Source: Saliniramus fredricksonii (GTDB lineage: Bacteria; Pseudomonadota; Alphaproteobacteria; Rhizobiales; Beijerinckiaceae). From it: a stretch of 64,000 nt of DNA. The translations under genes and the position numbers were made by a program. The stretch covers positions 1,674,001 through 1,738,000 of the forward strand of contig NZ_FMBM01000002.1 in NCBI RefSeq assembly GCF_900094735.1, written 5' to 3'. Positions 34,495 through 43,838 of the stretch are shown here, piece by piece. The notes under the pieces were generated by a model. That model made no database searches. It saw only the letters and a list, made by a program, of their open reading frames with translations, and was not told the origin of the DNA. Position 1 is the first letter of the stretch. Each line of letters starts with the position of its first letter.

Positions 34495-37400
34495 ATGGCA
34501 ACGGAAAAGAAGCTCAAGGATCCGGCGGAAGCGGCGCTGTCGGCAGTCGAGCAGGCATTGAACCTGGGACCGGACGATGCGGCGGACAAGAAGTCCGAGC
34601 GCAACGAAACGGATTCATCCTCCAATGCATCACCTGCAAAGGCCGATGCGAGCGCGGATGTGAAGGGTCCAGGCCGTGCCGCCCAGACCGAAGACGAATC
34701 GCAGGATGCGCCGGACGAGCCGCGCCTTCCCGCGATCGAGGAAGACGAGCTGACCCGCCGCTTCGACCGCAATGCCCTCGATGAGGAACTCTCCGCCCGC
34801 CGCGCGGAAGGCGAGCGTCAGGCCGGCGTGGTAAGTCCCGACCGCACGCGCGTGGCGAATGACGACCGCCAGAGCATCGGCATGCTGATGCAGGCCATGC
34901 AGGTGCGCCCCTCCCGCAAGCCCTATGGCTATGCAGCTATGGCTTCGCTCGCCTGGATCGGCGCGCTGATCGGGCTCGCGAGCCTTGATGGCGGGCTCGG
35001 CAGCATGATTGCCGGCTGGGGTGCCGCGCAGACGGCGATCGCCGGTGCGGTGATGCTGGTGCCGACAATTTTCTTCTTCACCGCCGCCGTTCTGGCAGTG
35101 CGCTCGCAGGAAATGAAGCTGGTCGCGCGGTCCATGGGCGAAGTCGCCATGCGTCTGGCGGAGCCCGAGAGCTTCTCGACCGACGCCGTTCTGACCGTTT
35201 CACAGGCTGTGCGCCGCGAAGTCGCGGCCGTCGGTGACGGTATCGAGCGGGCGCTGGCCCGCGCCGGGGAGCTCGAAACGCTGGTGCGCAGCGAAATCTC
35301 GACGCTGGAGCGCGCCTATTCCGACAACGAAATCCGCATCCGTTCACTGGTTGACGAGCTGATCGCCCAGCGCGAGGCGATCGTCGCCAATGCCGAGCGC
35401 GTCCGCGGGGCGATTTCCGGCTCGCACGAGACCTTCGCGCAGGATCTCGACAAGGCCTCCCAGCGCATCGTCGAGGCGATCTCTGCCACGGGCGACCGCG
35501 TCAGCGGCTCGATCGAAAGCCGTGGCGAACACATCACCACCGCTCTTGGCCGCGCCGGCGAACAGGTCGTCGACGACATGGCTTCACGCGGCGAGGAACT
35601 GGTACAGCGCCTCGGCGGCGTCACCGATGAAGTGCGCTCCGGCATCTCGAAGGCCGGCGAGGAACTCGCCGCCGCAATCATGGCCCGCGCCGACGAATTC
35701 CGCGCCTCGCTCGAAGAAACCAGCGGCGCGCTTTCCGGCAAGATCCTGGAGAGTGCCGAGAGCGTCACGCGCTCGCTGGCCGAGACCGGGGATCAGGTCA
35801 ACCGCTCCCTCGCCGATCAGGGCGAGCAGTTGCGCAGCAATCTGGAAAGCACCGCGAGCAAGCTCGAAGAGAGCTTTGCCGCACGCGGCAGCGAGATCAA
35901 CGAACGCCTCGAAGCGACGGGTCACGGCATTGCCGAAGAGCTCGGCAATCGTGGCACCCGCATGCGTGAGGAAATCTCCGCCGGCCTGCGCGAGATCGGC
36001 GAGGATCTCGGCAGGCGCGGGGACGAGGTGGTTGCCCGCCTCGCCGAAAAGAGCACGGAGGCGGTCGCGCGCCTGGACGAGGCGAGCCAGCGCATGGAAG
36101 CGGGGATTTCGCGCTCGGGCGAGGAATTCAACCGCAATCTCGACGAACACACCGAAAAGACCCGCGAGAAGCTGGCCGATACCGGCAAGAGCGTCGCGCT
36201 CGCCATTGCTGGCCAGGGCACACGCATCAACGATGCGCTGCGTCAGTCCGGTGAAACGGTTTCCGGCCTTGTCGGCGAGAAGGCCGGGGAGATCGAAAAG
36301 CTGCTGGGCGATCGCCTTGCCGGCTTCGAAACCATCATCGTCGAACGCGGCGGCAAGCTGGAGCAGGATCTCGGCGAGCGTACCCGGCAGATCGAGCAAA
36401 GCCTCGACACACGCACGGCAGCCCTGACCGAGGCCCTCACGGCACGCTCGCACGATCTGGAGACGACGATCGACAGCCGCACGGAGATGCTTACCGGCAA
36501 GCTGGGCGAGCGCACGCAACAGATCGAGCAGAGCCTCGGCACGCACACGGCAGCCCTCACCGAAGCACTCACGGAGCGCACGCGCAGCCTCGAGACGACG
36601 ATCGATGCCCGCAGCGAAGCGCTGACCGGCGCCATCGGCACCCGCATGGAGGCTTTCGAGCAGGCGGTGAATGCCGGTTCCGACAAGCTGTCCGGCGTGA
36701 TCGGCGACAATCTCGCGCGTATCGAGACGGCGCTGCTGCGCGACGGCGGCGCGCTGGTCGACAAGTTCTCGCGCGACGTGGAGACCATGAGCGGCGTGAT
36801 TTCCGGGCGCTTCTCCGAGATCGACCGCGTCATCAACATTGAGGGCAAGGCGCTGGCCGACACGCTCGGCGACCGCACCCGCGATGCGGCGGACATGATC
36901 GAAAACCGCCTGCGCGAGCTCGAAGACCGCGCGACGCAACGCGGCACCGAGATCACCACCCGCTTCGACGATATTGTCGGAAAAGTCGATGCCACCCTCG
37001 GCGCGCGCGCCAATGCGCTCAACGAGGCGCTGGTCGTGCGCACCGGCGAGATGGCCCGCGTCCTGGCCGAAGGCGGTCGCGACGTGTCGCAGGCGCTGGA
37101 GAAGCGCGTCGACGAGATCGGCGAGATCGTCACGGCCCGTACTGCCTCCATCGCCGACACGCTCTCCACCAAGGCCGATGAGATCGAGGCGAGGCTGGGC
37201 AGCCGCTCCGGCGAGATCGTCCAGGCGCTGGATACCAGCGTCAACCGCCTCGAAGGCGATGTCCTCGCCCGGCTCGAAACCGCCGCCGGCAGTATCGGCG
37301 AGCGCAGTACCAGCCTCGAAACCCTGCTCGGCAGCCGCGTCGACGACATCGTCACACTGTTCGAGACGCGTGGTCAGGAGATCGCCCAGGCGATCGGCGG

Positions 37401-40260
37401 CTCCACCGAATCACTGGCGACCATTCTCGACGAGAAGACCCGCACTCTTTCCGACACGCTCGACAGCCATGGCCGCGATGCCGGCCAGCAGCTGGAGACG
37501 CGCGGGCGCGAGATCAGCGCCAATCTGGGCAACCGGATCGAGGAGCTCTCGACCCTGATCGATCGCTCGTCAGAAATGCTCGGCCAGGTCATTGACCAGC
37601 GTGGTCGCAACATGGTGGTCTCGCTCGGGGAGCGCATCGCGGCGGCGACACAGAGCTTCAACGAGCAGTCGGACGGCCTCGCCCGCATGATCGAGGAGCG
37701 CAGCGAGACGCTGGTCGGCACGCTCGGTACCCGCGTCGACGAGTTGCAGGCGATCTTCGACAAGGGCGGCGAGCGCATCGGCGCAAATCTGAACGCCCGT
37801 GGCGAGGCCATGGTCGCGATCCTGGAGGGCCGTATCTCGCGGATCGCGAGCCTTCTGGAGAATGGCGGCGAAAATCTGGGCAAGCTGCTCGATCAGCGCG
37901 GCGACGCCTTCGTGCAGGAACTCGAGGGGCGCATCGCCCGCATCGACGCCCTGCTCGACGGCGGCGGCGAGCGCCTCACGGCGACGCTGGATGCGCGTGG
38001 CGAGGAAGTCGTCGCCAAGCTCAATACCAGCCTCGGCCAGCTCGCCTATCTGCTTGAGAAGGGCGGCAACGCGCTCAGCAACAATCTTGACCAGCGCGGT
38101 CAGGCCCTGATCGCCGATATCGAGACGACGGTCGGCAATCTCGCCAATCTGATCGAGCGCAGCGGCGGTGAACTCAGCGAGCGCATCGACACACGCGGCG
38201 ACGCGCTGGTGGGCAATCTCGGCGCCAAGGTCAGCCAGCTCGAGAGCCTGATCGACATACGCGGTGAAGGCCTCGTCCATGCGCTGGGCGAGCGCAGCCA
38301 GGGGCTCGCCCGCGAGATCGCCGATGCCGGCGACAATGTCGTGCGCTCCCTCGAAATGCAGGGCGGTCGCCTGCTCGACACGCTGCGCGAGCGCAGCGCC
38401 GAGCTTCAGGATGTCTATGGCCGCTCCAGCGACGCGCTCAAGGGCGCCATCGACGAGGGCGCACAGCAGGCGATCGATGCACTGGTCGCAACCAACGAAC
38501 GCATTCGCGGTGAACTCGGCAGCGTGCTCGTGCGTCTGCACGACGCCAACCGCGTGCTCGACGAGGTCGCCCGCCGCGCCGGCGGCAATCTCGGCGAGGT
38601 CGAGAGCAACCTCTCAGCCCGTGTCACAGAGATTTCCGGCCTGCTCGGAGAGGTCGCCGAACAGACCAACGCGGCCACAGGCCGGATCGCCGAACAGGCG
38701 CAGGCCCTGCGCTCGATTTCTTCCGGCGCTCTCTACGAGGCCGGAGAACTCGCCAAGACGCTCGATGCGCGCGGCGAATCGGCTGCCGAGAGCGCACAGC
38801 GCCAGGTCTCGGCGCTCGGCGAGGCGACGCGGATGCTCGAGCAGCTCGAACAGCGCATGGGCACCGGCCTGCATGGCCGCAGCGAAGCGCTCGAAGGCCT
38901 GCTCGCGCGGGTCGAGGAGCGCGCCGGCGAGATGGAGAAGATCAGCCGGCAGTTCACCGGGCTGATCGAAGGCTCGCTGACCGAGGCCGAAAGCAAGGCC
39001 AGACAGATTGGCGGCGTGCTCGCCGACAGTGCCCAGGCCAGCAGCGAAGCGATCACGAAGCAATTCGCCGAAATCCGTCAGGCGACGGATGGCGAGCGCA
39101 GCCGCACCAGCGCGGCGATCCGCTCGGCCTATGAGGATGTCGCGCGCGACATGCAGGGTGCGCTCGAAGGCACCGCCGAGCGCTTCCGCGAAGCGACGGA
39201 CGAATTGCGCGCGATGACCGCGCAGATCCAGCGCGAGTTGGAGACGACGCGCAACGAACTCAAGCGCAGCCTCGCGGAACTCCCCAAGGATACGGAGGAG
39301 ACCACGACCAGCATGCGGCGCGTGGTCGCCGACCAGATCAAGGCGCTCAATGAGCTCTCCTCGCTGGTCAGCCGTTCCGGCAAGGCGGTAGACGTGGCTC
39401 AGGCCGATGCCGCGCGCCTCGCGACGCAGAGCGCACAGAGCGGTCAGGCAACGCGCATGACGGGAACGTCGGGCCCGGCTCCGGGCGTCGCCAAGAGCGC
39501 GGCCACGAGTGCGGCATCCCAAGGCGCGATGGCAGCCGTGGCGGAGGCGGTCTCCCGCCCCGCCCAGACGACACCGCAGCCCGCCGCGCCGCCGCAGGCG
39601 CGCGCGGCGGAACCGGCGCCACAGCGTCCCGCTCCGCAACCGGCGGCGCAGCCTGCGGCCCAACCTTCAGCGCCCGCGCCGGCTCCCGCTCCCGCGCCGA
39701 TGCAATTGCGTGGAACCGACACGCAGGCACCGCGATCCGGCACGGCCCGTCAGGGCGGCGATAATGGCGGCTGGCTCTCGGACCTGCTGCTGCGCGCCTC
39801 GCGCGACGACGATGATGCCCCCTCGGCGAAAGTCGAACCGGCTCCGCCGGCGCAGCCTCAGCCGCGCGTGGAACCGTCACGCGGCGACACCGGCGGATCG
39901 CGCAATTCCGGCGCCACCGCGCTCGATTCCCTCAACGCGATCTCGGTCGATATCGCCCGGATGGTCGAGCACAGCGCCGTCGTGACCGCCTGGGATCGTT
40001 TCAATCGCGGCGAGAACGGCGTGTTCGACCGCAACATCTACACCGCGCAGGGTCGCGAGACCTTCGAGGAGATCCGCCGCAAATACGGGCGCGATGCGGA
40101 ATTCCGCCAGACGGTCGATCGCTATGTCGAGGAGTTCGAGCGCCTGCTGCGTGAGGTCGCCCGCGATGATCGCGATCAGATCCTGACGCGCACCTATCTC
40201 GTCTCCGAGACGGGCAAGGTCTATACAATGCTGGCCCATGCCAGCGGACGGCTCGGCTGA
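34495..40260 (+). CDS. giant membrane-anchored coiled-coil protein with 94 hendecad repeats
   Basis: 1,921 residues. The N-terminus is acidic and disordered (1-140), then two membrane helices (about 145-165 and 180-203), a helix region to residue 309, and an uninterrupted array of 94 eleven-residue units from residue 310 to 1343 (35422-38523). Typical units are RGEELVQRLGG and RTRQIEQSLDT: hydrophobics at 5, 9 and often 6, small or charged residues at the start. The helical rod continues to about 1,640, then a Pro/Ala-rich linker, then a conserved C-terminal domain (about 1809-1921, LNAISVDIARMVEHSAVV...). Such proteins in Rhizobiales are labelled kinesin-like or apolipoprotein-like because of the 11-residue periodicity; function is not known to me. 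GAGG lies eight bases upstream of ATG 34495. Confidence 0.9.
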   Translation: MATEKKLKDPAEAALSAVEQALNLGPDDAADKKSERNETDSSSNASPAKADASADVKGPGRAAQTEDESQDAPDEPRLPAIEEDELTRRFDRNALDEELSARRAEGERQAGVVSPDRTRVANDDRQSIGMLMQAMQVRPSRKPYGYAAMASLAWIGALIGLASLDGGLGSMIAGWGAAQTAIAGAVMLVPTIFFFTAAVLAVRSQEMKLVARSMGEVAMRLAEPESFSTDAVLTVSQAVRREVAAVGDGIERALARAGELETLVRSEISTLERAYSDNEIRIRSLVDELIAQREAIVANAERVRGAISGSHETFAQDLDKASQRIVEAISATGDRVSGSIESRGEHITTALGRAGEQVVDDMASRGEELVQRLGGVTDEVRSGISKAGEELAAAIMARADEFRASLEETSGALSGKILESAESVTRSLAETGDQVNRSLADQGEQLRSNLESTASKLEESFAARGSEINERLEATGHGIAEELGNRGTRMREEISAGLREIGEDLGRRGDEVVARLAEKSTEAVARLDEASQRMEAGISRSGEEFNRNLDEHTEKTREKLADTGKSVALAIAGQGTRINDALRQSGETVSGLVGEKAGEIEKLLGDRLAGFETIIVERGGKLEQDLGERTRQIEQSLDTRTAALTEALTARSHDLETTIDSRTEMLTGKLGERTQQIEQSLGTHTAALTEALTERTRSLETTIDARSEALTGAIGTRMEAFEQAVNAGSDKLSGVIGDNLARIETALLRDGGALVDKFSRDVETMSGVISGRFSEIDRVINIEGKALADTLGDRTRDAADMIENRLRELEDRATQRGTEITTRFDDIVGKVDATLGARANALNEALVVRTGEMARVLAEGGRDVSQALEKRVDEIGEIVTARTASIADTLSTKADEIEARLGSRSGEIVQALDTSVNRLEGDVLARLETAAGSIGERSTSLETLLGSRVDDIVTLFETRGQEIAQAIGGSTESLATILDEKTRTLSDTLDSHGRDAGQQLETRGREISANLGNRIEELSTLIDRSSEMLGQVIDQRGRNMVVSLGERIAAATQSFNEQSDGLARMIEERSETLVGTLGTRVDELQAIFDKGGERIGANLNARGEAMVAILEGRISRIASLLENGGENLGKLLDQRGDAFVQELEGRIARIDALLDGGGERLTATLDARGEEVVAKLNTSLGQLAYLLEKGGNALSNNLDQRGQALIADIETTVGNLANLIERSGGELSERIDTRGDALVGNLGAKVSQLESLIDIRGEGLVHALGERSQGLAREIADAGDNVVRSLEMQGGRLLDTLRERSAELQDVYGRSSDALKGAIDEGAQQAIDALVATNERIRGELGSVLVRLHDANRVLDEVARRAGGNLGEVESNLSARVTEISGLLGEVAEQTNAATGRIAEQAQALRSISSGALYEAGELAKTLDARGESAAESAQRQVSALGEATRMLEQLEQRMGTGLHGRSEALEGLLARVEERAGEMEKISRQFTGLIEGSLTEAESKARQIGGVLADSAQASSEAITKQFAEIRQATDGERSRTSAAIRSAYEDVARDMQGALEGTAERFREATDELRAMTAQIQRELETTRNELKRSLAELPKDTEETTTSMRRVVADQIKALNELSSLVSRSGKAVDVAQADAARLATQSAQSGQATRMTGTSGPAPGVAKSAATSAASQGAMAAVAEAVSRPAQTTPQPAAPPQARAAEPAPQRPAPQPAAQPAAQPSAPAPAPAPAPMQLRGTDTQAPRSGTARQGGDNGGWLSDLLLRASRDDDDAPSAKVEPAPPAQPQPRVEPSRGDTGGSRNSGATALDSLNAISVDIARMVEHSAVVTAWDRFNRGENGVFDRNIYTAQGRETFEEIRRKYGRDAEFRQTVDRYVEEFERLLREVARDDRDQILTRTYLVSETGKVYTMLAHASGRLG
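35422..38523 (+). repeat. 94 consecutive 33-bp (11-residue) protein-coding repeats
   Basis: Reading the translated sequence in steps of eleven gives 94 in-register units with no insertion or deletion; 94 times 33 equals the 3,102 bases spanned. Sequence identity between units is low except for a recent block duplication (36379-36510 and 36511-36642). Confidence 0.85.
36379..36642 (+). repeat. 132-bp tandem duplication inside the hendecad array
   Basis: Two adjacent blocks of four units (44 residues) are clearly similar: RTRQIEQSLDT, RTAALTEALTA, RSHDLETTIDS, RTEMLTGKLGE against RTQQIEQSLGT, HTAALTEALTE, RTRSLETTIDA, RSEALTGAIGT. This shows the array grows in multiples of the 33-bp unit. Confidence 0.8.
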
Positions 40261-40272
40261 AGCCGGGCCGCA

Positions 40273-40302
40273 CCGCGACCGGCCCTCCCCCGACGGTCGC
40301 GG
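40273..40302 (+). terminator. hairpin after the giant coiled-coil gene
   Basis: CCGCGACCG (40273-40281) and CGGTCGCGG (40294-40302) form a 9-bp stem with a 12-nt loop, 12 bases after the stop. There is no T-run afterwards, so termination by this element alone is doubtful. Confidence 0.35.
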
Positions 40303-40461
40303 CAGGGATGAAAACCAATGCGGCGCGCCGCGTAAGTAGGGCGCCGTATGGTGTGGTTGCGGGTTTATCGTAACAATAATACGGTTCGCATGGCATCCGC
40401 CCTCGGCGTGCCGGATTCGGCGCAACAGAAATGGCGGGGCGCGTGCAGGGGAGAAGCGCAG

Positions 40462-41310
40462 ATGGCTCAGGAAACGACCGGCCAGGATCAGGTGCAGGGG
40501 CAGGCAGCGGCGATGGTGCCGGAATACAAGCCCGCGCCGCAGCCGGTGATTCGCGAAATCACCATGGAAGACGTTCAGGCCGCCTTCTATGAAGGCCTCA
40601 ACGATTTCCGCGCCGCTCCGGCCTACGGGCTGTTCTTCGGTGCCGTCTATGCCGCCGGCGGCATCCTGATGCTGGCCCTCGTGATCGCCCTCGACGCGGT
40701 CTATCTCGCCTACCCGCTCGCGGCGGGTTTTGCGCTGATCGGCCCGTTCGTCGCCGTGGGTCTCTACGAGGTGAGCCGCAGGCGTGATCATGGCGAAAAG
40801 CTGGCCTGGGGGCCGATTCTCGGGGTGATCTTCTCGCAGAGCAAGCGCGAGCTCGGCTGGATGGCCTTCGTCACGCTGTTCGTGCTGATCATCTGGCTCT
40901 ACCAGGTGCGACTGCTGCTTGCGCTGTTCCTCGGATTCCAGTCCTTTGCCACCCTCGGCGACTTCCTCAACGTGGTCTTCACCACGCCAGAAGGACTGCT
41001 CTTTCTGCTCGTCGGCAATGTCGTCGGTGCGTTGCTGGCACTCGGCCTGTTCTCGCTGACGGTGATCTCCTTCCCGCTCCTGCTCGACCGGGATGTCGAT
41101 TTCATCACGGCGATGATCGCGAGCGTGAAGAGCGTGGTCATGAATCCCAAGCCCATGATCGGCTGGGGTCTATTTATCGTGCTGGGGCTGATTCTCGCCT
41201 CGATCCCCTTTTTCCTCGGCCTGCTGATCATCCTGCCTGCGCTCGGCCATGCCAGCTGGCGTCTGTATCAGAAAGTCGTGGCGCCGCCTGAGGAGGCAGC
41301 TGCAGGCTGA
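40462..41310 (+). CDS. DUF2189-type integral membrane protein
   Basis: 282 residues with about six membrane helices. The cytoplasmic N-terminus (VIREITMEDVQAAFYEGLND) is the hallmark opening of DUF2189 proteins, followed by GYGLFFG-like PAYGLFFGAVYAAGGI and YEVSRRRDHGE between helices 2 and 3. The C-terminus ends HASWRLYQKVV. The family has no assigned function. GGAG lies about nine bases before ATG 40462. Confidence 0.8.
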   Translation: MAQETTGQDQVQGQAAAMVPEYKPAPQPVIREITMEDVQAAFYEGLNDFRAAPAYGLFFGAVYAAGGILMLALVIALDAVYLAYPLAAGFALIGPFVAVGLYEVSRRRDHGEKLAWGPILGVIFSQSKRELGWMAFVTLFVLIIWLYQVRLLLALFLGFQSFATLGDFLNVVFTTPEGLLFLLVGNVVGALLALGLFSLTVISFPLLLDRDVDFITAMIASVKSVVMNPKPMIGWGLFIVLGLILASIPFFLGLLIILPALGHASWRLYQKVVAPPEEAAAG

Positions 41311-41432
41311 TCACGCCGAAGGCATTTTTGCGCGGCGGCGGGGTTGCAATCGGCCTGTAAACTCGTTCGTTTATGGAGGCTGTCCGGTTTCATCCGGAAT
41401 CGGGCAGCGGTTGAGCGAAGGAGTTTGCGATC

Positions 41433-42326
41433 GTGGAAGCGCTGTTCATCGGCCAAGCCTATATCGACGTCACCTTCGTCGCCGACGAATTGCCCAGCGG
41501 CGACGAGAAGAAAGTCGCGCGCGAATACGCGGTTTCGTTCGGCGGCAACGCCGTCACGGCGGCTTTCGCCTGCGCGAAGCTCGGCATCGCACCGGATCTG
41601 CTCGCTTCCGTGGCCGATGACTGGCTCGGGCGCATGTTCATCGACATGGCCGCGCAATACCGTATCAGCGTGCACCATCGCAAAGTGCGCGAATCCTCCC
41701 TCTCCTTCATCATGCCGCGCGGCGACAAGCGCGCCATCGTGCGCTGCCGCGATGACGATTATCTGCACCCGTTCCCGCCGCTCAATCTGGAGAAGTGCCG
41801 GGCGCTGCATGTGGACGGGCACCAGACCGATGCGGCGCTTCACTACGCCCATACCTGCCGCCAGGCCGGCATCCTCACCTCGCTCGACGGGGGCGGGCTG
41901 CGCGAGAACACGCACGAGCTGCTCGCCTATATCGATGTCGCCGTGGTCGCCGAGCGCTTATGCGAGCAGATGGACCTGACTCCGGCACAGATGCTGGCCT
42001 ATCTGAAGACGCGCGGCGTGCATATCGGCGGCGTCACCATGGGCGAGCGCGGCATGCTCTGGTATGACGAAACCGGCACCCGGCAGCACATGCCGGCACT
42101 GGCCGTGCCTTCGGAAAAGGTCGTCGACACGAACGGCGCCGGCGACATCTTCCACGGGGCCTATATCTACTCGGCGCTGGCCCACCCCGAAGCCACCTGG
42201 GCCGACCATTTCCGCTTCGCCCGCGCCGCATCGGCCTATGCGATCCAGCATCTCGGCAACGAAACGAGCCTGCCCGCGCTCAGCGATGTCGAGGCAATAC
42301 AGGCGACGCTGGTGGAGATGGGGTGA
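41433..42326 (+). CDS. PfkB-family sugar kinase
   Basis: 297 residues of the ribokinase fold. The first signature is VSFGGNAVTAAFACAKLG and the ATP/anion-hole signature is DTNGAGDIFHGAY, with the catalytic base at about Asp238. It phosphorylates a sugar or nucleoside whose identity cannot be inferred. The start is GTG 41433 with AAGGAG ten bases upstream. No sugar transporter lies beside it. Confidence 0.88.
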   Translation: MEALFIGQAYIDVTFVADELPSGDEKKVAREYAVSFGGNAVTAAFACAKLGIAPDLLASVADDWLGRMFIDMAAQYRISVHHRKVRESSLSFIMPRGDKRAIVRCRDDDYLHPFPPLNLEKCRALHVDGHQTDAALHYAHTCRQAGILTSLDGGGLRENTHELLAYIDVAVVAERLCEQMDLTPAQMLAYLKTRGVHIGGVTMGERGMLWYDETGTRQHMPALAVPSEKVVDTNGAGDIFHGAYIYSALAHPEATWADHFRFARAASAYAIQHLGNETSLPALSDVEAIQATLVEMG

Positions 42327-42398
42327 GGGGCGCGCCGTGGAGGCACCAGCACCACCCTGAAAGCGTATCATTGCTCAGAAACAACTTTTCATTCATAC

Positions 42399-42420
42399 TA
42401 TACTCCGTTGACCAACGGAG
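42399..42420 (+). promoter_or_regulatory. -10 box and operator-like inverted repeat of the three-gene module
   Basis: TATACT at 42399-42404 is a good -10 and is overlapped by a perfect inverted repeat, CTCCGTTG (42403-42410) and CAACGGAG (42413-42420) with a 2-base centre. A repressor bound here would block transcription. The HTH protein encoded in the same operon is the natural candidate. Confidence 0.55.
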
Positions 42421-42432
42421 AAATTGACATAT

Positions 42433-42927
42433 ATGGCAATTTCAGAGACAGTGATATCGGAGTTTGATCTCCGGTCGATCAGCATCCGGTTGGGAGACAA
42501 GGAGGAAACATGGCGTACCATTTATGCCTCTCGCGCGCTTCAGGTTTTTTTGGCTGACATTCAGGTGAATGACCCACCGACCAGGTGGGAAGCCGATCTG
42601 ACACCGAAGGAGCAGTTATATGAACTGTTTCGGGTCTTCATAACTGGCGAAACTCTGAGAACCGACAACCAATTTCACATCATGCGACCGACAGATGATG
42701 CCGTGTGGGAACTCAAGACACCGGATTTGCGCATTTTTGGCTGGTTTATCGCGAAAGATCAATTTGCTGGCATATTCGGGGACTGGGCCGACAGGATAAA
42801 GGAACACGGCCTCTATGCCGGATACCGTGACGAGATAACCCGGCGGCGCCTAGAATGCGGTGCCGATGACACGTGTTGTGTATGGGAGACTGAGGAAAAT
42901 GCAGTCATTTCAATTCGAAATCGATGA
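42433..42927 (+). CDS. putative RelE/HigB-like toxin
   Basis: 164 residues, followed and slightly overlapped by an HTH gene. The centre WELKTPDLRIFGWFIAKD resembles the core strands of the HigB/Gp49 branch of RelE-type mRNA interferases, and DWADRIKEHGLYAGYRDEI forms the next helix. I infer the fold from this pattern and the operon context; it is larger than typical RelE toxins (about 90-120 residues). The base composition is less GC-rich than neighbours, suggesting recent transfer. The start may be ATG 42433 or TTG 42424. Confidence 0.5.
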   Translation: MAISETVISEFDLRSISIRLGDKEETWRTIYASRALQVFLADIQVNDPPTRWEADLTPKEQLYELFRVFITGETLRTDNQFHIMRPTDDAVWELKTPDLRIFGWFIAKDQFAGIFGDWADRIKEHGLYAGYRDEITRRRLECGADDTCCVWETEENAVISIRNR

Positions 42928-43303
42928 GCAGAGCGCATGCGCGGCCCGCTTCATCAGCCGTGTACGGCGTGAACTCGTCGATGCCTTCCTCACCGAAAAG
43001 AACGAGCGCGGTCTGACGCAAAACGAGATTGCAGAGCGCCTCGGCGTCAATGCGTCGATGATCAGCCGGCAACTGTCCGGCGAAACGAATCTGACGCTGC
43101 GATCTGTTGCCGAACTCGCCTGGGCGATGGGCTATGGCGATATCGCTTTCAAGCTGGAGAAGGCAGAAAGGGATGATCGCCGGAACTACGCTTCTGCTGC
43201 CACACATGTTGTGTCGTTCGGCGATCTCGGCGCGATCGGAGCCGAAGAAACAACGACGGTTTCCAGCGGGCCTACAACATTTCTGCAAGGCCATACCGAA
43301 TGA
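42899..43303 (+). CDS. XRE-family HTH regulator (putative antitoxin)
   Basis: 134 residues. The HTH is LTQNEIAERLGVNASMISRQLSG (about residues 37-59, Xre/Cro type) with a helical N-terminal extension and a charged, probably flexible C-terminus. GAGG lies just upstream of ATG 42899. It overlaps the upstream gene by 29 bases and the downstream gene by four (ATGA), so all three are co-translated. In a HigBA-like arrangement it would bind both the toxin and the inverted repeat at 42403-42420. Confidence 0.75.
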   Translation: MQSFQFEIDEQSACAARFISRVRRELVDAFLTEKNERGLTQNEIAERLGVNASMISRQLSGETNLTLRSVAELAWAMGYGDIAFKLEKAERDDRRNYASAATHVVSFGDLGAIGAEETTTVSSGPTTFLQGHTE

Positions 43304-43746
43304 TCATCAAAGGTTTCGTGACATTCTGCGACGATATCAGACAGGAGCTCGGCGGGAAGATAACGCTTGTCGGCTGTTACATCGGTGAGATGACCGTCCA
43401 TGACCAGGCCCCTGCGACGCTTGCCAAGCTCGGGCTTCAAGCGAAGCTTGTCTTTCCCGCCGAAATGGCGCCGCGAAAGATCGATGTCAGGGTTGATTTC
43501 GTGCCAGGCGACAAAACCCTGTTCGAGGCCACGCTGGATATTCCCGAAGGCGCACACAAAAAGGCTCTTGACCGGGTTGAACCCGACGGCACAGGCGACG
43601 AATCGCAATTTGTACTCGTCCAACATACAATCCTGTCACCGCTGGAGATACCGGAAGACGGTCGCATCCGTGTCAGAGCCGTCGTCGACGGCGAAACCGT
43701 CAAGCTTGGCTCACTGCGTATCCGCTTCGACCCGCCCCTCCCATGA
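43300..43746 (+). CDS. DUF6941-like protein
   Basis: 148 residues beginning MIIKGFVTFCDDIRQELGGK, which matches my memory of the DUF6941 family (unknown function, small beta-rich protein starting with a D-D-R-Q-E motif). The middle is a beta-sandwich-like pattern (KIDVRVDFVPGD, RIRVRAVVDGE). It overlaps the HTH gene by four bases, the strongest sign that it belongs to the same module. The role is unknown. Confidence 0.6.
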   Translation: MIIKGFVTFCDDIRQELGGKITLVGCYIGEMTVHDQAPATLAKLGLQAKLVFPAEMAPRKIDVRVDFVPGDKTLFEATLDIPEGAHKKALDRVEPDGTGDESQFVLVQHTILSPLEIPEDGRIRVRAVVDGETVKLGSLRIRFDPPLP

Positions 43747-43838
43747 AACGGCGGGATGCAAGCGGCCTCCCCACAAACATGGTCCGCGCGGATTGGCCAA
43801 GCTCCTGTACCGGAAACCCGACGCCCATATCCGTCAGA

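Noticed and set aside
34495-40260. Interpretation of the giant protein as a kinesin or apolipoprotein
   Set aside because: No motor domain or P-loop is present. Such labels come from helical periodicity, not shared ancestry.
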